Positions 1-10,657 are shown, counted from the stretch's first letter. The stretch: DNA of 64,000 bases from Diorhabda sublineata (GCF_026230105.1 NC_079485.1:14082872-14146871), one strand, 5' to 3'. Numbers and translations are program-made. The notes: generated by a model from the sequence alone, not told the origin.

Positions 1-599
1 AACCGACAAATTGGGTTAGAATTTCTTATTAATATATACCTGATTCTGGGAAGTTTTTTCGTTTGTCATCTCTCGTTATATTGTCTTGAGAAATTTTTAA
101 TAAGGATGTGCTCACACCACTTCCCCCTATTTCATTTGTTCTCCAAACACTGGAATACGAAGTTTCAACACAGAACTTCCTTGAGAAGAATCATTCTTCT
201 GATTCCGTCACGTCTGAACCACCTAAACAACCAAATATCATCATTCGAAAATTGAGAAAGTATAGCTGACTATTGTTACAAATTTGTTTGTTGTAAACGT
301 CAATGTCCTAGCGAGGGAAAAAGGAAACATGAAAAAAGACGAAGAAAACCTTTCTTAAACTCATTATCACAATACTGTCATTTCGACTGCTTTATTAGCG
401 TCACCAAATACTAACAGAAACGCGAAGACTTTGTCCGATATAAGAAAAATTTACGAAGTGGAAGATGATGTTAGTATCTGAGGTAGAAGAAGTTGATGAA
501 CAGCATAATAAAAGGAAAACCTGTAGACGAATCTTTACATTATTAATGCTGCTGAAACGAGGAAAGAACACTATAAAAATATGATGATGCAAAATGTAC

Positions 600-790
600 G
601 TATATCACCTATTCAATTTCATCATCGTTATTATATTAACTCTTTTACCACTTTACTGGTCCTTCCGCTTTGGTAACAAAAAATAATCGGACGGAGCCAG
701 ATCAGGACTATATGGTGGGTCTTTGATCTCTCTGTGATTTACCTCAGTGATGATTGTATTCACTTCCTTAAAGTTACTCAAAAAGTGCTT
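600..790 (-). mobile_element. mariner transposase fragment
   Basis: The minus strand reads PPYSPDLAPSDYFLLPKRKDQ at about 725-660, the third catalytic Asp motif of mariner D,D34D transposases (YSPDLAPSDY), then a stop and a decayed tail reading SGKRVNIITMMKLN. Nothing upstream of the third motif is recoverable beyond about 790. A short dead remnant. Confidence 0.75.
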
Positions 791-1469
791 ATAATACTTT
801 TGCTTTAATATGTTATAGAATTTATAACATCCCCGATTTTTGTTATTATAAATTGCGAGTTATAAAATATTTGAACTTATGAATCAAATTTTTTTTTCTG
901 ATTCTGATCAAATCCCACATAAAGTAATTTTTTGATAAGAGGATTCCAAAAAAGATATCGGTTCTTAAAAAAAATTCGAAACAAAGGAAATATACGGTAA
1001 TATTCATGAAAAATTAATTTTTCAAAATTATGTTCCTTCGATTTGGAAACTGATATAACGTTAGGAATTTTTGGACGAAACTACACTACTTAACTTTAAG
1101 TAAAATTGAAAAAAAAAAAATAAATCTCAATATATTTCGAGAAAGAGACGCGATATCCTTTTTCACTTTTACTTATAGGCTCTGCATGGCTTTTATACAA
1201 CATGTTTACACTTTTTTCTAAATTTTTAAGTAAAAACTCGGTTAACATCAACTGAATATATTAACTAGTCAACATGCCAACAGATGGAATTCGATTCCAA
1301 ACTTTCTACATTCCTAACTTAAAAGGCGCATTCTCCGGGCCGAATTAAAGGGTGTATATACATCATTTTCTTCTTCTTAATAATATCATCATTTTTTATT
1401 TATGAGTAATTCTTAAGAAAATATATACATGATGAATTATATACCAAGAAGTTTGTCTCAAGTCATCAC

Positions 1470-1800
1470 TAGGGTTCGCTCCGAGGGAGATGTTATAGAC
1501 GCGCAGTTGTTTAAATAAAAGATATAAAACCGTTGGGTTTTCTCCGCCGGATCTCAGCGGTAAAGTTCGTTAGTTAAAGACGCGTGCCGTCTTAAGACGT
1601 TCAGGGAATTTCTTTAAGAAGGGTCGACAACGAAGGTATCCCACAGAAAAAAGAAAGGGGAGTGTAAATCAAAAGGCACAGCTGTTGAAATCTTTTGTGT
1701 CTGTTTAACGTCTTTTACTTTTTAAAGGACCCTTCTGTGACTTACCTTGGGAAATATGCTTTCTTTGGAGACAGTGGCGGAGAAGAGAAATTTTTACGAT
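1470..1800. other. GC-richer non-repetitive block inside the prospero intron
   Basis: Base composition changes here: CTCCGCCGGATCTCAGCGG, GACGCGTGCCGTC, an E-box CAGCTG at about 1680 and few homopolymers. No transposase or reverse-transcriptase motif is readable on either strand. Read on the minus strand it includes CCCAAG/GTAAGT at about 1740-1752, which looks like a splice donor, but no frame supports an exon. It could be an intronic enhancer or a small non-coding exon; this is inferred from composition only. Confidence 0.25.
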
Positions 1801-3639
1801 AAAATATTATATGTGTTTAAAGTGTATTTTCAATTTTTAGGTTAGATTTTAGTCTTTTTTATATAACATTAAGACTTTTTTAAAATCCTAATTAAGTAGA
1901 CATACACCTCACGATGATTTGGTGATGATTTTTAGGCTTCAACTAACCTCTTTCGGATATTTTTGCCATACGTGACTCACATTTTCAAAAATGATTCAAA
2001 ATTGTTTTATATTGAATCTTTAGTACCACAGCGATGTCGCGAGATGGAATATATATCGATCAAATACATATTTTTGAGGAATATAATCGATTTTTTTACC
2101 AATTGGAAGTGAATAATCGAGATCAAAATCGAGCAAGCTAAATCTGATTTTCATCGCTATAAATACTTTTCCTTGATTTTTCGCCGGTGTTTTTCTTCTG
2201 GGAAATAAAAAAAAACGGAAACGAAATTGGTCTTCAGATATTTTTATTGTTAAAGGGGAGTAATTTTTGAATGATAGTCTGTACACTACACATCGTACAG
2301 TATGATTAGGAAGATTCGAATACTTTAGACTTTTCCACGTTTTAAAACACCAGATATTAACAAAATTTTCCAGTTTTTCTCTGACGTAATTACCAGCTTA
2401 TTTTACAATTTTATATGCAACCTTGATAATTCTAAAAATTTCCCTTCGCGTTAACTGCATTCAACACTTAATTAAAAATCATTCAATTAAGGTCTTGAGA
2501 CTAATTAGTGGGGTAGGTAGGTATTTTTCTTTACAACCAGGGATGTTTTTTCATTACTTTTGCTTAGTTGTTATCTCAGTTTAGCTTGTTAACATGTATA
2601 ATGACTCGTAAGTCATTATGTAGTTTGTCAACATCGTTAAGACTTTTCTCCGTGACCGTTAGCGAATGTAATAATTTCAAAATCAATTTTGATAATGAAA
2701 CATTGAAATTTTCGCTTTAAAATGAGAATACTGTCTGCAAGACACTCGCTTCTTACATGATCTGCAACTTTTCTAACAATGGAAACAATTATTATTATTA
2801 GTTATTATCAAATATGACATCGTCCACAGTTTGGTACACCAAGGAATAAGAACGCGATCCGAGCAGTGAGATCGAAACAAAGTTGATTGCCGAACGTCAC
2901 CGAAAAGTCAGATTAATCAGATGTACATAGTCGAACGCAGTAATTATAAACAAGTTATGACATTGACAGTTATGACAGTGTGCTTTTGGCGGTTAGTTCA
3001 GTCATATACGAATTAGAAAATAAAAACAATAAACATTAATCAGTTTACCTACTTTAATTAAAAAAACAAATCGATATACGATGTGAGTTAAAATAACTAA
3101 TTAATTTATTATAAACTTGATTTGAAATTTTTATATTACAAACGAAAGAAACGTTTATTTAACTGTCTTCCTAGAAGAAGCGCAGATGTAAAAGCGATTG
3201 GGGCACCTCAAAATATTGGGTTATGACATCAGATACTAAGCTACGTTGAAGAACAAACATCAAAAACAAAAATTAGACATAAAATTCTGATAAATCTATG
3301 AAGTACTTCTTCAAAAATAAGTTCTTATGTCCATATTGCATTCAGCTGTGGGGTTGTCTTTAAGATAATAATCTATAAATACTTCAGCTATATTAAAAAA
3401 GCACTGAGAAGCGTTTTCAATGTTTTTTCATTATTATGTCCAGAATATAGGAAAATTTGCCGAAAGCCATGAGGAACAGTTCTCACACCATGTCATTTCT
3501 ACGTACATCTCCTCGAAATTTGAACAGAAGTCTCAAAAAATTACAGCTTACTACTCAATGAAAAAATTATTTTTTACATCCTATTTAACGTCGATAGAAA
3601 GTTTTTGCTAATTGTTAATGAATAAAAAAACAAAGTCAG

Positions 3640-3865
3640 TTCAACGATCTTTTTTCTATGATCTGAGATGTCCAAGTTTTTGGCCAGCTCTGGATTGCCC
3701 AAAAGTCGAATTGCTATTTTCTGTATTGAATCGAACATCCTCAGCTATTTATGGGAGCCAAGCTCCCCCAAAGATGGACGACTCTGGGCCTTATAGAAGG
3801 TTGGAAGCTGCCTGAGATCTGCTGTTGTTAGCCGAGTTCATTGGGGCTGCTGCTTTGAACGACGA
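3640..3865 (-). mobile_element. Non-LTR retrotransposon fragment (end of reverse transcriptase ORF)
   Basis: The minus-strand frame around 3640-3765 reads LRMFDSIQKIAIRLLGNPEL then AKNLDISDHRKKIVE. This resembles the conserved segment after the reverse-transcriptase thumb in CR1/Jockey-type LINEs (LDSIQKRAIRLI...LEHRR). The adjoining block GTGTCGTCGTTCA...CCCCAATGAACTCGG (about 3810-3860) has a diverged relative at about 61.25-61.31 kb. A stop codon precedes the motif; the copy is dead. Confidence 0.65.
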
Positions 3866-5231
3866 CACCTGGTTAATGACTTATGGAAATTTATGTTAGA
3901 GTTTTAGATGGAACCACACGAATGAGACGTTTACTGACTAAATAACTGTCTCAAGTTTGGTATTAATATTAAAAAAAAAGAAAATAATGATGAGTTGTAT
4001 GAGTTGAGAAAGTCGTAAGCTTCATTGAATAACAAGCAAAAATAAGTGAAGAAATAGTAAATATATGATAATTAGTAAAAATAAGCAATTAAAAGATCTT
4101 CCAAATGTTTCAGAAAAGACTCTAAATTATACATAGATAAAGAAGATTTTTGTTAACACGCTTTTATTAGTTTCATATCGATATTGTCCTATTTTGAGCA
4201 ATCTAAGTTTACTTAAAACCTTGTATGCTTGTTAAAAATTGACGAAATTTTGATAATTCGTTAAAAAAATCTTATTATTCGCCGGGATTCATAGGTTTCT
4301 ATAAATATATTTTGTAGTTTTACAGAATATGCTCTAAATATAATCCTTTATTCATTAATATTTTCTATAAAGTGAATATCAGCAATTATTAATTAACTTT
4401 TGAAATCAATATTCATCAATTAGATGTGATTAATTAATTATTGATACAGCATGTGGTAAGATTGTAGCATCTATGATTTTACTAACGGAATGGGTGTACC
4501 TCACTATTACCCCGCAAATTACTTCCGGTTATTTAATTTTCCTTATACGCTTCAAATTAAATTAATTTTTAATTAAAGCAACACACCTTGTTTTATATAC
4601 CTCCTGAAAATCCGAATCTGCAATCAACTTCGCTAATGATTAATTTTCTATATTTTTTTTTAATATATTAAGAATTATATTTCACCTATGAATGAATTTG
4701 GTTTTTATCAATTCAAGTATCATGATCCCCAACCCTTTAATTACCAAATAGTAATTAACTTCAAACTACTCCAATTGCGAATGCAATAAAAAGTTCGATA
4801 GTTTCAAGTATCTGGAATGTTCTGGAGTATAAACCGGAATATCGATCAGAGGTGAAGTGAAAAACGTTTTGGTGTCTGATAAGAGCCTACAAAACAACGT
4901 AAAGTCATTTTCTATATTCTTTTTATTACCAAAATTGGTATAGATTAGGACACGTTATATTGGAAAAATTACTTATCTTATCTATGTAGGAACATCTGTC
5001 TAAACATACTGAAATGAAGTCGTGTGGGGTGTATAAATAAATTATTCGTTCAATATTAGGAAACGTGTTTGTTAATAATCTAAGATTACGAAAAGCTGCC
5101 GCATCATATACATTATCTGAGCTTTATTTGATCATACCTGTTACCTACCATTAGACTTAATAGATCGTCATTCAGCAAATATAAAATTATATAGTCACCT
5201 GTAATGATAACATGAAAAAATTTACTTCACA

Positions 5232-6281
5232 AGGATAGTCCCAGAAGTACCTGGCTTGACCTAGAGATGGCGGTAGCTGCTTGAAAAATACCCATTTTAT
5301 TAGAAAGTAAACAATCTGTGCAGTACAAGTTTGACACCACGTTGTTTGGTCTTTGTTTGGCAGCCATCAATAGTGAACGCTTTCGGTGAATTAGTAAACA
5401 TAGAAAAAATTGGTCATCTGAACTAGATTCTACCCTGGGTGAGACAGCTCTTTGGGTAGCGTAGTTTAAACGAGACCATACGACCTGCGGAGACCAGCAG
5501 CGCAGTGGTCGACCAAACGAGGTGACGACCCCAGATATGTTGAAGAAAATCCACTGGATGATCGTCGATTGAAAGTGCGCGAGCTATCAGATATAATAGG
5601 CATTTTAAAAAGTGCCTAGATCGCATATTAACTGAAAATTTGGACATGAAAAAGGTGTGCTCAAGATAGGTGCCGCGTTTGCTGTAAAAGCAGTGTCGCG
5701 AAGATGTTTCTATCAAGTGTTTAGCAAGGTATCAAAGAAATAAAGCCGTTTCATAACCATGGATGGAACGTGGGTCCATCACTTCACACTCAAAATAAAA
5801 GAACTATCAATACAATGGACTGAAACGGGAGAGCTAGTTCCAAAGAAGATAAAGATCGTTCCATTAACACGCAAGGTCATGGTGTGGGTTTTTTTGGAAT
5901 GCGCGTTGGATAAATTTCATTTACTATCTTGAGAAAGGAAAAACTATTATTGAAACGTTTTAACGAAGAAATCAAACAAAAACGGGCGCATTTGGCTAAG
6001 AAGAAAGTGTTGTTTCATAAAGACAAAGCACCAGCTCACATATCTGTTATTGCAATGAATTCAAATTTGAATTGCTTCCTAATGCCCCCTCGGATTATTT
6101 TCTATTCTCAGATTTGAAAAAATGGCTCAGTGGTGAAAGATTTTCCAACAATGAAGAGAGTTATGACTATTTTGAGGATATTGACGATTTTTATAATAAA
6201 AAGTGTATGGAGCTAGAAGGATATTTAATTTTCCAAAATTTTTGTTGTTTTTGTTGAGCCAGGTACTTCTGGAACCATCCT
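5232..6281 (+). mobile_element. mariner element with both terminal inverted repeats, transposase broken
   Basis: The left repeat AGGATAGTCCCAGAAGTACC (continuing TGGC to 5255) and the right repeat ending in TTCTGGAACCATCCT (6258-6281) pair over 24 bp with two mismatches. The element is about 1,050 bp, shorter than an intact mariner of roughly 1.3 kb. Across several frames the plus strand shows MDGTWVHHF (first Asp, normally DETW), FHKDKAPAH (second Asp, normally HQDNAPAH) and PSDYFLFSDLKKWLSGERF (third Asp), then the C-terminal KCMELEGY. The catalytic Asp letters survive, but frameshifts and stops separate them. It sits inside the prospero intron in the opposite orientation to the gene. Related copies occur near 28.5, 34.5, 35.6 and 43.3 kb. 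Confidence 0.88.
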
Positions 6282-6996
6282 CATATATATCTTTCTAATC
6301 ACAAGGAGATTCCGAAGAAAACTGATCTTTACGTGTAGATATGATAAAGTTCATTTTAAATCTCAGCAGTAATAAAAATGAAAAAGGTGACTATGTATTT
6401 TTTTTATTCTTTACCGTAACGCTAAAGTCCGGCAAACTCACCCCTACTTTCTTTAGATTAGGAAATAAAAACCGGGGGATATGTTTTATCGATTTTTGAT
6501 AGTAGTGCTTTACTCAAAAACTGTTAGGGAAGGTTCTGTACAATAACTAAGGGTTCAATATTAAGGGTGCGTAAACCATTATTAGCACATTTTGAAATCA
6601 TAAAGTAAAAATAGAATCTATACAGAATGTCCAGACAATGAATCACAAAATTTCGGAAACTACGTAAATTATAATGAATTTCCAAAAATTGAGACCTTGA
6701 ACATCTATTAATCGCTCCCGACATTTTTGCATTAAATTATTGAACACCCTATATAAAAATTTCCATATTAAATATCAATTCTTAGAATTAGGTTTGCATT
6801 TAAATAGGTCCTGAAGAACTTAATATACAGAGTGTTTTAGAAACTTATCACTTTCGTATTAATTTGGGGAAGGAACTTTTTATTGGGAGACCTTGTATAA
6901 ACAAATAGTTGCAAAATCCTATACAAAAATGATTTGTTGCCAGAGGATTTAAATTTATATAAATATCTGAAAGTTTTGAAAAATATTTTCAAAATA
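6282..6996. other. AT-rich prospero intron sequence between the mariner and the homeodomain exon
   Basis: No coding or repeat motif is recognised. A plus-strand open frame at 6934-7188 overlaps the homeodomain exon and is its antisense shadow. Confidence 0.6.
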
Positions 6997-7002
6997 ACTC
7001 AC

Positions 7003-7184
7003 CTGAAGTTAGAAAACCATTTCACCAATTGGGCAGTGTTGTTTTTATTGAATTTGATATCGGGGAAGTACATTTTTAGGACTGCTGAGCTCGGATACCT
7101 CACCCAGAAGAACATCAGCTTCGCTTTCCTGAGGTGCATCGGTGTTAATGTTGACGAGTGCTCAGGAGTTAAGGAAATACCGGG
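7003..7184 (-). CDS. pros: prospero, homeo-prospero domain exon (N-terminal half of domain)
   Basis: This exon is too short to appear as a long open frame and lies opposite a spurious plus-strand frame. The short-isoform start is 7157 (after the U12 acceptor AC) and the long-isoform start is 7184 (after TAG), which adds PGISLTPEH. Both keep phase 0. The common part reads [20 protein letters not shown], then [20 protein letters not shown], then [11 protein letters not shown]. This matches the homeodomain portion of the atypical Prospero/Prox homeo-prospero domain almost residue for residue, including the recognition-helix motif LVKWFSNFR. The exon ends at a strong donor, TTCAG/GTGAGT, in phase 2, splitting the Arg codon of FREFYY. 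The rest of the domain is not found between 1 and 7002, so it lies beyond the window. The domain binds DNA and its Prospero part masks a nuclear export signal (family knowledge). Confidence 0.95.
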
Positions 7185-7696
7185 CTAGTGTGCAAAACAA
7201 ATATTTTTTCACGAAAAGATTCAAGATCAAAATAAAAAATCATATATTGTTTTTTGTCCTACTTTTAACTTATTTTTCTTAACATATTTCGAAAAAATTC
7301 TCACATAAATAATAGAAATTCATAATAACTCTAATTTTATTGGTTGAAAATTGAAGTATATTGTGTGTAAGAGTGAATTTCTTCGTAACTTTAAGGATTC
7401 TAATAAGGTATTATTTAGATTTGGTTTTGATATCTACCCACTTAACCCCCTTAAGTAGGAGATTGTATAAGAAGACCTACAAAAGTGGGTATTATACTAT
7501 AAAGATTAAATTCTAGTCTTGCAGATTTTACCCTTTCAATACGAGGGTGAAACAAAGAATTGAAAAGAGCGCATTCGCCAATTTTAGCAAATTAAATAAT
7601 TTAGTTTAACATGAAAAAAATGAAAATTTCTTAAGTTGAAATACATACATGATGCGCACTAAGATTTTTACTAAAATCTTTGCATAAAAAGGATAT
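7158..7696 (-). other. pros: Outer U12-type AT-AC intron of the prospero twintron
   Basis: This 539-nt intron has all three U12 hallmarks on the minus strand. The donor is ATATCCTTT (7696-7688) after ACT. The branch site is TTCCTTAAC (7176-7168), an exact consensus match, with its A 11-12 nt from the 3' end. The terminal dinucleotide AC (7159-7158) is followed by TCGTCA. Removing it joins DGMQPT directly to SSTLTPMHL, the short Prospero isoform. A U2-type intron is nested inside it, so the two are mutually exclusive. Drosophila prospero is the known example of such a twintron. This is an independent reading of the same arrangement here. Confidence 0.93.
7185..7648 (-). other. pros: Inner U2-type GT-AG intron of the prospero twintron
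   Basis: This 464-nt intron lies wholly inside the U12 intron. The donor is CAT/GTATGT (7648 downward). The acceptor is CACTAG/CCC (AG at 7186-7185), preceded by a T-rich tract. Splicing here retains 48 nt upstream and 27 nt downstream, adding 25 codons to the long isoform just before the homeodomain, in frame. In Drosophila the choice between the two pathways is developmentally regulated and uses an intronic enhancer near the U2 donor. I see no unmistakable purine-rich enhancer in the first 60 nt of this intron, which are T/A-rich. Confidence 0.88.
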
Positions 7697-7921
7697 AGTA
7701 GGCTGCATTCCATCGTAAGAAATATCTCCAGAATTACAGTCTGAATTTCTATCACCGTTGTCCATGTTTAACCCATTAGATGGGGCTCTCATATGCCCAT
7801 AGTCCGGGGAGGCTCCATGTTGGGCAGCCGCCAATAACGCGGGGTGTAATAAGGTTGGGGGATGATGAATTGGCGGTGATTCTCGTTCGATCTTGTGCAT
7901 TCGAGGCGGGGAGGAGGAAGC
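7649..7921 (-). CDS. pros: prospero, second coding exon (75 or 91 codons by alternative splicing)
   Basis: The acceptor TTGTTTTAG precedes GCTTCC, and phase 0 continues exon one as ...HHMAMQ then [12 protein letters not shown]. The exon is rich in Pro, His and Ala ([19 protein letters not shown]) and ends with the Prospero signature ISYDGMQPT, which in fly lies immediately before the homeo-prospero domain. There are two alternative ends. A U12-type donor after the ACT codon (last exon base 7697) gives 75 codons for the short isoform. A U2-type donor CAT/GTATGT (last exon base 7649) gives 91 codons, adding [16 protein letters not shown] for the long isoform. Both ends are phase 0. Reading through the second donor meets a stop after four more codons, so an intron must be removed. 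Not recognisable without its neighbours; confidence rests on the unbroken frame across three exons and family synteny. Confidence 0.93.
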
Positions 7922-8441
7922 CTAAAACAAATAAAAACAATTCTTCGTCAACGAATTAGTTCACCTATATTTTACATTAACCAAGTGATCAGATTTAAAT
8001 TGTTTACAATGATCCAGTTCCTGAAATTGATGAAAATATTAATTAATTTTGAAATTTGAATGGATAGAGATGCCGCGGCCGTGGTTGATTATTTCACCTT
8101 ACTGAAACAAATGATGACTAGAAACATCGTGATATGCTGAAATTTTCTAATAATAATTTCCTTATTCCATAACTGAAACACGACTATTGTTTTCAGTCGA
8201 TAGAAGACATAGAAGTGAATTTTCGATTATTGAAAATGTGCTTAAATATACGTCAAATATTTTCAATAACGTGTTTCTATAGAAAAGGTGTAAAAGACAA
8301 ATTAATAACAAAAATTAGGTTAAATAGATTAGATATCATAAAATTTCTCGTGCCTTAAATAGTTTTTTACGATTTGATGTAAATGTAAATGTACAATAAA
8401 AATAATCAACGTAATGAAATGATATAAAATGGAAAATTTAC
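7922..8441 (-). other. pros: prospero intron between the first and second coding exons
   Basis: A 520-nt GT-AG phase 0 intron: donor CAG/GTAAAT at 8441, acceptor TTGTTTTAG ending at 7922. It is AT-rich with no recognisable element except a short GC patch (CCGCGGCCGTGG, about 8072-8083). The frame on both sides supports it. Confidence 0.9.
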
Positions 8442-10493
8442 CTGCATTGCCATGTGGTGGCCGTGACTTGGTCCATGGAAGAAGGGGCTGTAGGGTGAGA
8501 AAACCTGAGATTCGTGTAGGCCTGGGTTGGGAATCGCCACCGACGTCGGAAGGGAGACGGGCAACATCGGCGGCGGCTGGTGATATGGGGGCGGTCTAGG
8601 TGATGTACATGTGTTTGGTTCCATAGCAGCTGGCGACATACCCATACCGTCTTGTCCTAAAATTCTGCTAACAGTTCTGGGCGTTATTCTGGTATCTGTG
8701 ACTTTATGGCGTTTTTTCTTCGGAGCAACGACTAGACTGAGCGCTTCGTTTTGCTCTGGAGTTTCTTGTTGTTTATTAACGCAAAACGGATGGTTCATGC
8801 CGTATAAAGGGGCGCTGATTCCCGGAGGTTTCGGCGGATGAAACATCGGAGGTCGTATGTGAAGTTCCGAAGGTTTCTGCATATTATTCATATTAGGTAC
8901 AGGCATCATGGTAGGACCGCTGGAGTTGCCGTTCACCAGGTGATTCTGATGATTGGGTGGTGGAGCTTGAGGAGGTTGAGGCCTTTCCGCCACCTTAGTT
9001 CTCGGAGATTTCCTATCCAACAACTGCGAGGCCATCATCAAATCTTTGTTCAATTGTTCCGCTGCCGTGGCGGCGTCTTGTTGCTTACACCGTTTTTGAT
9101 GAACGAATCGATATAGTATAGAATCTATGAGATTCGATAGCGACGCCGTTATTTCACTTTTTAGAGCGTCAGCGAGACCCTCTAAATCCGTACCGTTCGG
9201 ATTTAAATGTCTTATTATGTTCAGTCGTTCTGCGATATGATTAGATTCGGGTTTCGGAGGAGTTTGTTGTTGAGCCGATTGTATTTGTTGAGATTCATTG
9301 TTAGCGGCCGCTTCTTTGGCCAATCTAGCTTCTTGTTCCATGAAAAGTTTGTGACTTACCCCTAGATACATAGCTGCGGCGCTGCTCATGTGCTGATGCG
9401 GATTATGTAGGAATCCGTTGTGGAACGGAGGAGCTGGAGGACTTATCTTCATCTTGCTCACTTCTTGAGCTAGTGTCGGTTGCGGAATGGGTGTAGGAGT
9501 ACTTGTCGTTACCGGTGAAGGTGGAGCTGATCTCTTACTTTGTTCACTATCGCTCGGTATTTCTTCGATTTCTTGACTTTCTTCCGAACCTTGTTCTACT
9601 CGAGTACAAAGCGCCATATATTTTTGTTGCATTTCAGCTAGTTGTTCTTGCATAGATCTCAATTGTGATTTGAGAATATTCTTTTCTACGCGTTTTTGGC
9701 GAATCGGTTCTATTTCTTCTTCGTCGTCATCGACGTATCTTTCGGCGTTACTATCATGTTGTTGCGGTTGATATAATTTTCGTTTTTTACAACCGTTTAC
9801 TTGAGGTGGTGCTGGACTTGATCTCATACCTGTTACTATATTTTCCACTCGTGCTTTCTTCGCGTCTTCCGGTTTTGCGGGACTCGAAGGTTCTACTTTC
9901 GGAGATGGAAGTGATTCAGTTTCCATACCGTTGAGGGTTTCTTCCATGAGTTCTTGTTGTCTTTCACCAGATTCTGCTGATAAACACTCTTTCATAGTTA
10001 CGTTAACGTCGTTTCTTTCTGGACTTGTCTTTGGTTCGTTGTTGTTGTTATTCATAATATGTTCTTGTCCGTTACGCATATCCTGTTCTAATGCTAAAAG
10101 TTCGTGCTTCCTACCTTGGAGAATATCTCGAAGCATATGATGCGCAAGTTGTTCACCACTCGGAGGACTATTATCACATCTTATAACGTTATCGAATTTC
10201 GCGTCTTCACCGTCCGCGGCATTTTCGGGCTTTTGTCGACCTAAAAGCTCGTTCAACATTTTTGCGGGCGCGAACCCCGGTCCGAAAAGACCGAACTGTT
10301 GCTGTTGGGTAAAAATGGCGCCGTATAAATTACTACCACCACCGAGAAAAGCCGGTCGCGAACTAAAGTTCGGGATCGAGGAATACGAATTACGCGGCTC
10401 GCCGGCGTCCACGCGCTGTCTAGTTCTTTTGGATTTCTTCAGGAGCTTATCTGTATACAAACCGAACTCTGTCTCCTCCTCCGATGACATCAT
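8442..10493 (-). CDS. pros: prospero, first coding exon (684 codons)
   Basis: Encodes the N-terminal and central part of Prospero, the homeodomain transcription factor that moves to the nucleus of the ganglion mother cell and ends neural stem-cell self-renewal (family knowledge). The start is the first Met of MMSSEEETEF, followed by the conserved basic stretch KKSKRTRQRVDAGEPRNSYS (residues 19-38), typical of insect Prospero. Other visible features are a basic KKRKL (236-240), an acidic patch DDDEEE (255-260), a coiled-coil-like segment at about 268-300, and Pro/Gln/His-rich linkers. A conserved-looking SLSNLIDSILYRFVHQK lies at about 451-467, and PKKKRHK (591-597) just before TRITPRTVSRIL is a second nuclear-localisation candidate. 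The open frame runs 11 codons past the exon, but a CAG/GTAAAT donor ends it at 8442 exactly in phase 0. GC content is clearly higher than in flanking DNA. I am very sure of the gene; the exact 5' end of the transcript is not known. Confidence 0.96.
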
Positions 10494-10572
10494 AAGTTGG
10501 AGCGTTATTGGTCGTGCAGGTCCCCCTCCAGATTATCGTCCCCACTTTAAGAATAGTCACCCATGTCAATAC
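10494..10572 (-). other. pros: Probable 5' UTR part of the prospero start exon, with splice acceptor
   Basis: Directly upstream of the start codon, the minus strand contains TGCTCTCTCTGTTTCCAG followed by GTATTGACATGG. That is a strong pyrimidine tract and acceptor whose exon would begin at 10572 and carry 79 nt of leader before the ATG. If it is used, the promoter lies in a non-coding exon farther right. If it is not, transcription starts within the GC-rich stretch up to about 10,650. Evidence is the acceptor motif and the lack of any in-frame upstream coding sequence resembling Prospero. Confidence 0.5.
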
Positions 10573-10611
10573 CTGGAAACAGAGAGAGCATGAGGCATCG
10601 TCACGGCGTCG

Positions 10612-10641
10612 GCTGAGACTGCCGACACCTGCGGTCTCAGC
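10612..10641. repeat. GC-rich hairpin next to the prospero leader
   Basis: GCTGAGAC (10612-10619) and GTCTCAGC (10634-10641) are perfect reverse complements with a 14-nt loop. The hairpin sits between the TA run and the putative acceptor at 10572, so in the pre-mRNA it would fold about 40 nt upstream of the acceptor. Confidence 0.6.
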
Positions 10642-10653
10642 ACAACTGTTGAT

Positions 10654-10657
<4 letters not shown>

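Larger units (their letters stand above)
1..7002 (-). other. pros: prospero intron after the homeodomain exon, incomplete at the window edge
   Basis: The intron starts at the donor GTGAGT (7002 downward). No remaining homeo-prospero sequence (expected EFYYIQMEKYARQ and beyond) could be found on the minus strand down to base 1, so the intron is over 7 kb and its acceptor lies outside. It contains mobile-element debris: a mariner piece near 0.6-0.75 kb, a LINE piece near 3.64-3.86 kb and a mariner at 5.23-6.28 kb. One GC-richer stretch (about 1,470-1,800) does not look like a transposon. The remaining stretches (0.1-0.6, 0.8-1.45, 1.9-3.6, 3.9-5.2, 6.3-6.99 kb) are AT-rich with nothing I can name. 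Confidence 0.75.

Noticed and set aside
1740..1790. Possible terminal prospero exon suggested by CCCAAG/GTAAGT on the minus strand
   Set aside because: No frame there gives the expected homeo-prospero continuation, so it cannot be that exon.
3420..3611. Plus-strand frame in the prospero intron
   Set aside because: Low-complexity composition and no similarity to any family; not supported.
6934..7188. Plus-strand frame of 84 codons overlapping the homeodomain exon
   Set aside because: Antisense shadow of the prospero exon; the minus strand carries the conserved homeodomain reading with proper splice sites.
8611..10593. Several plus-strand frames opposite prospero exon one
   Set aside because: Shadows of a GC-richer coding exon; no independent start context or family resemblance.
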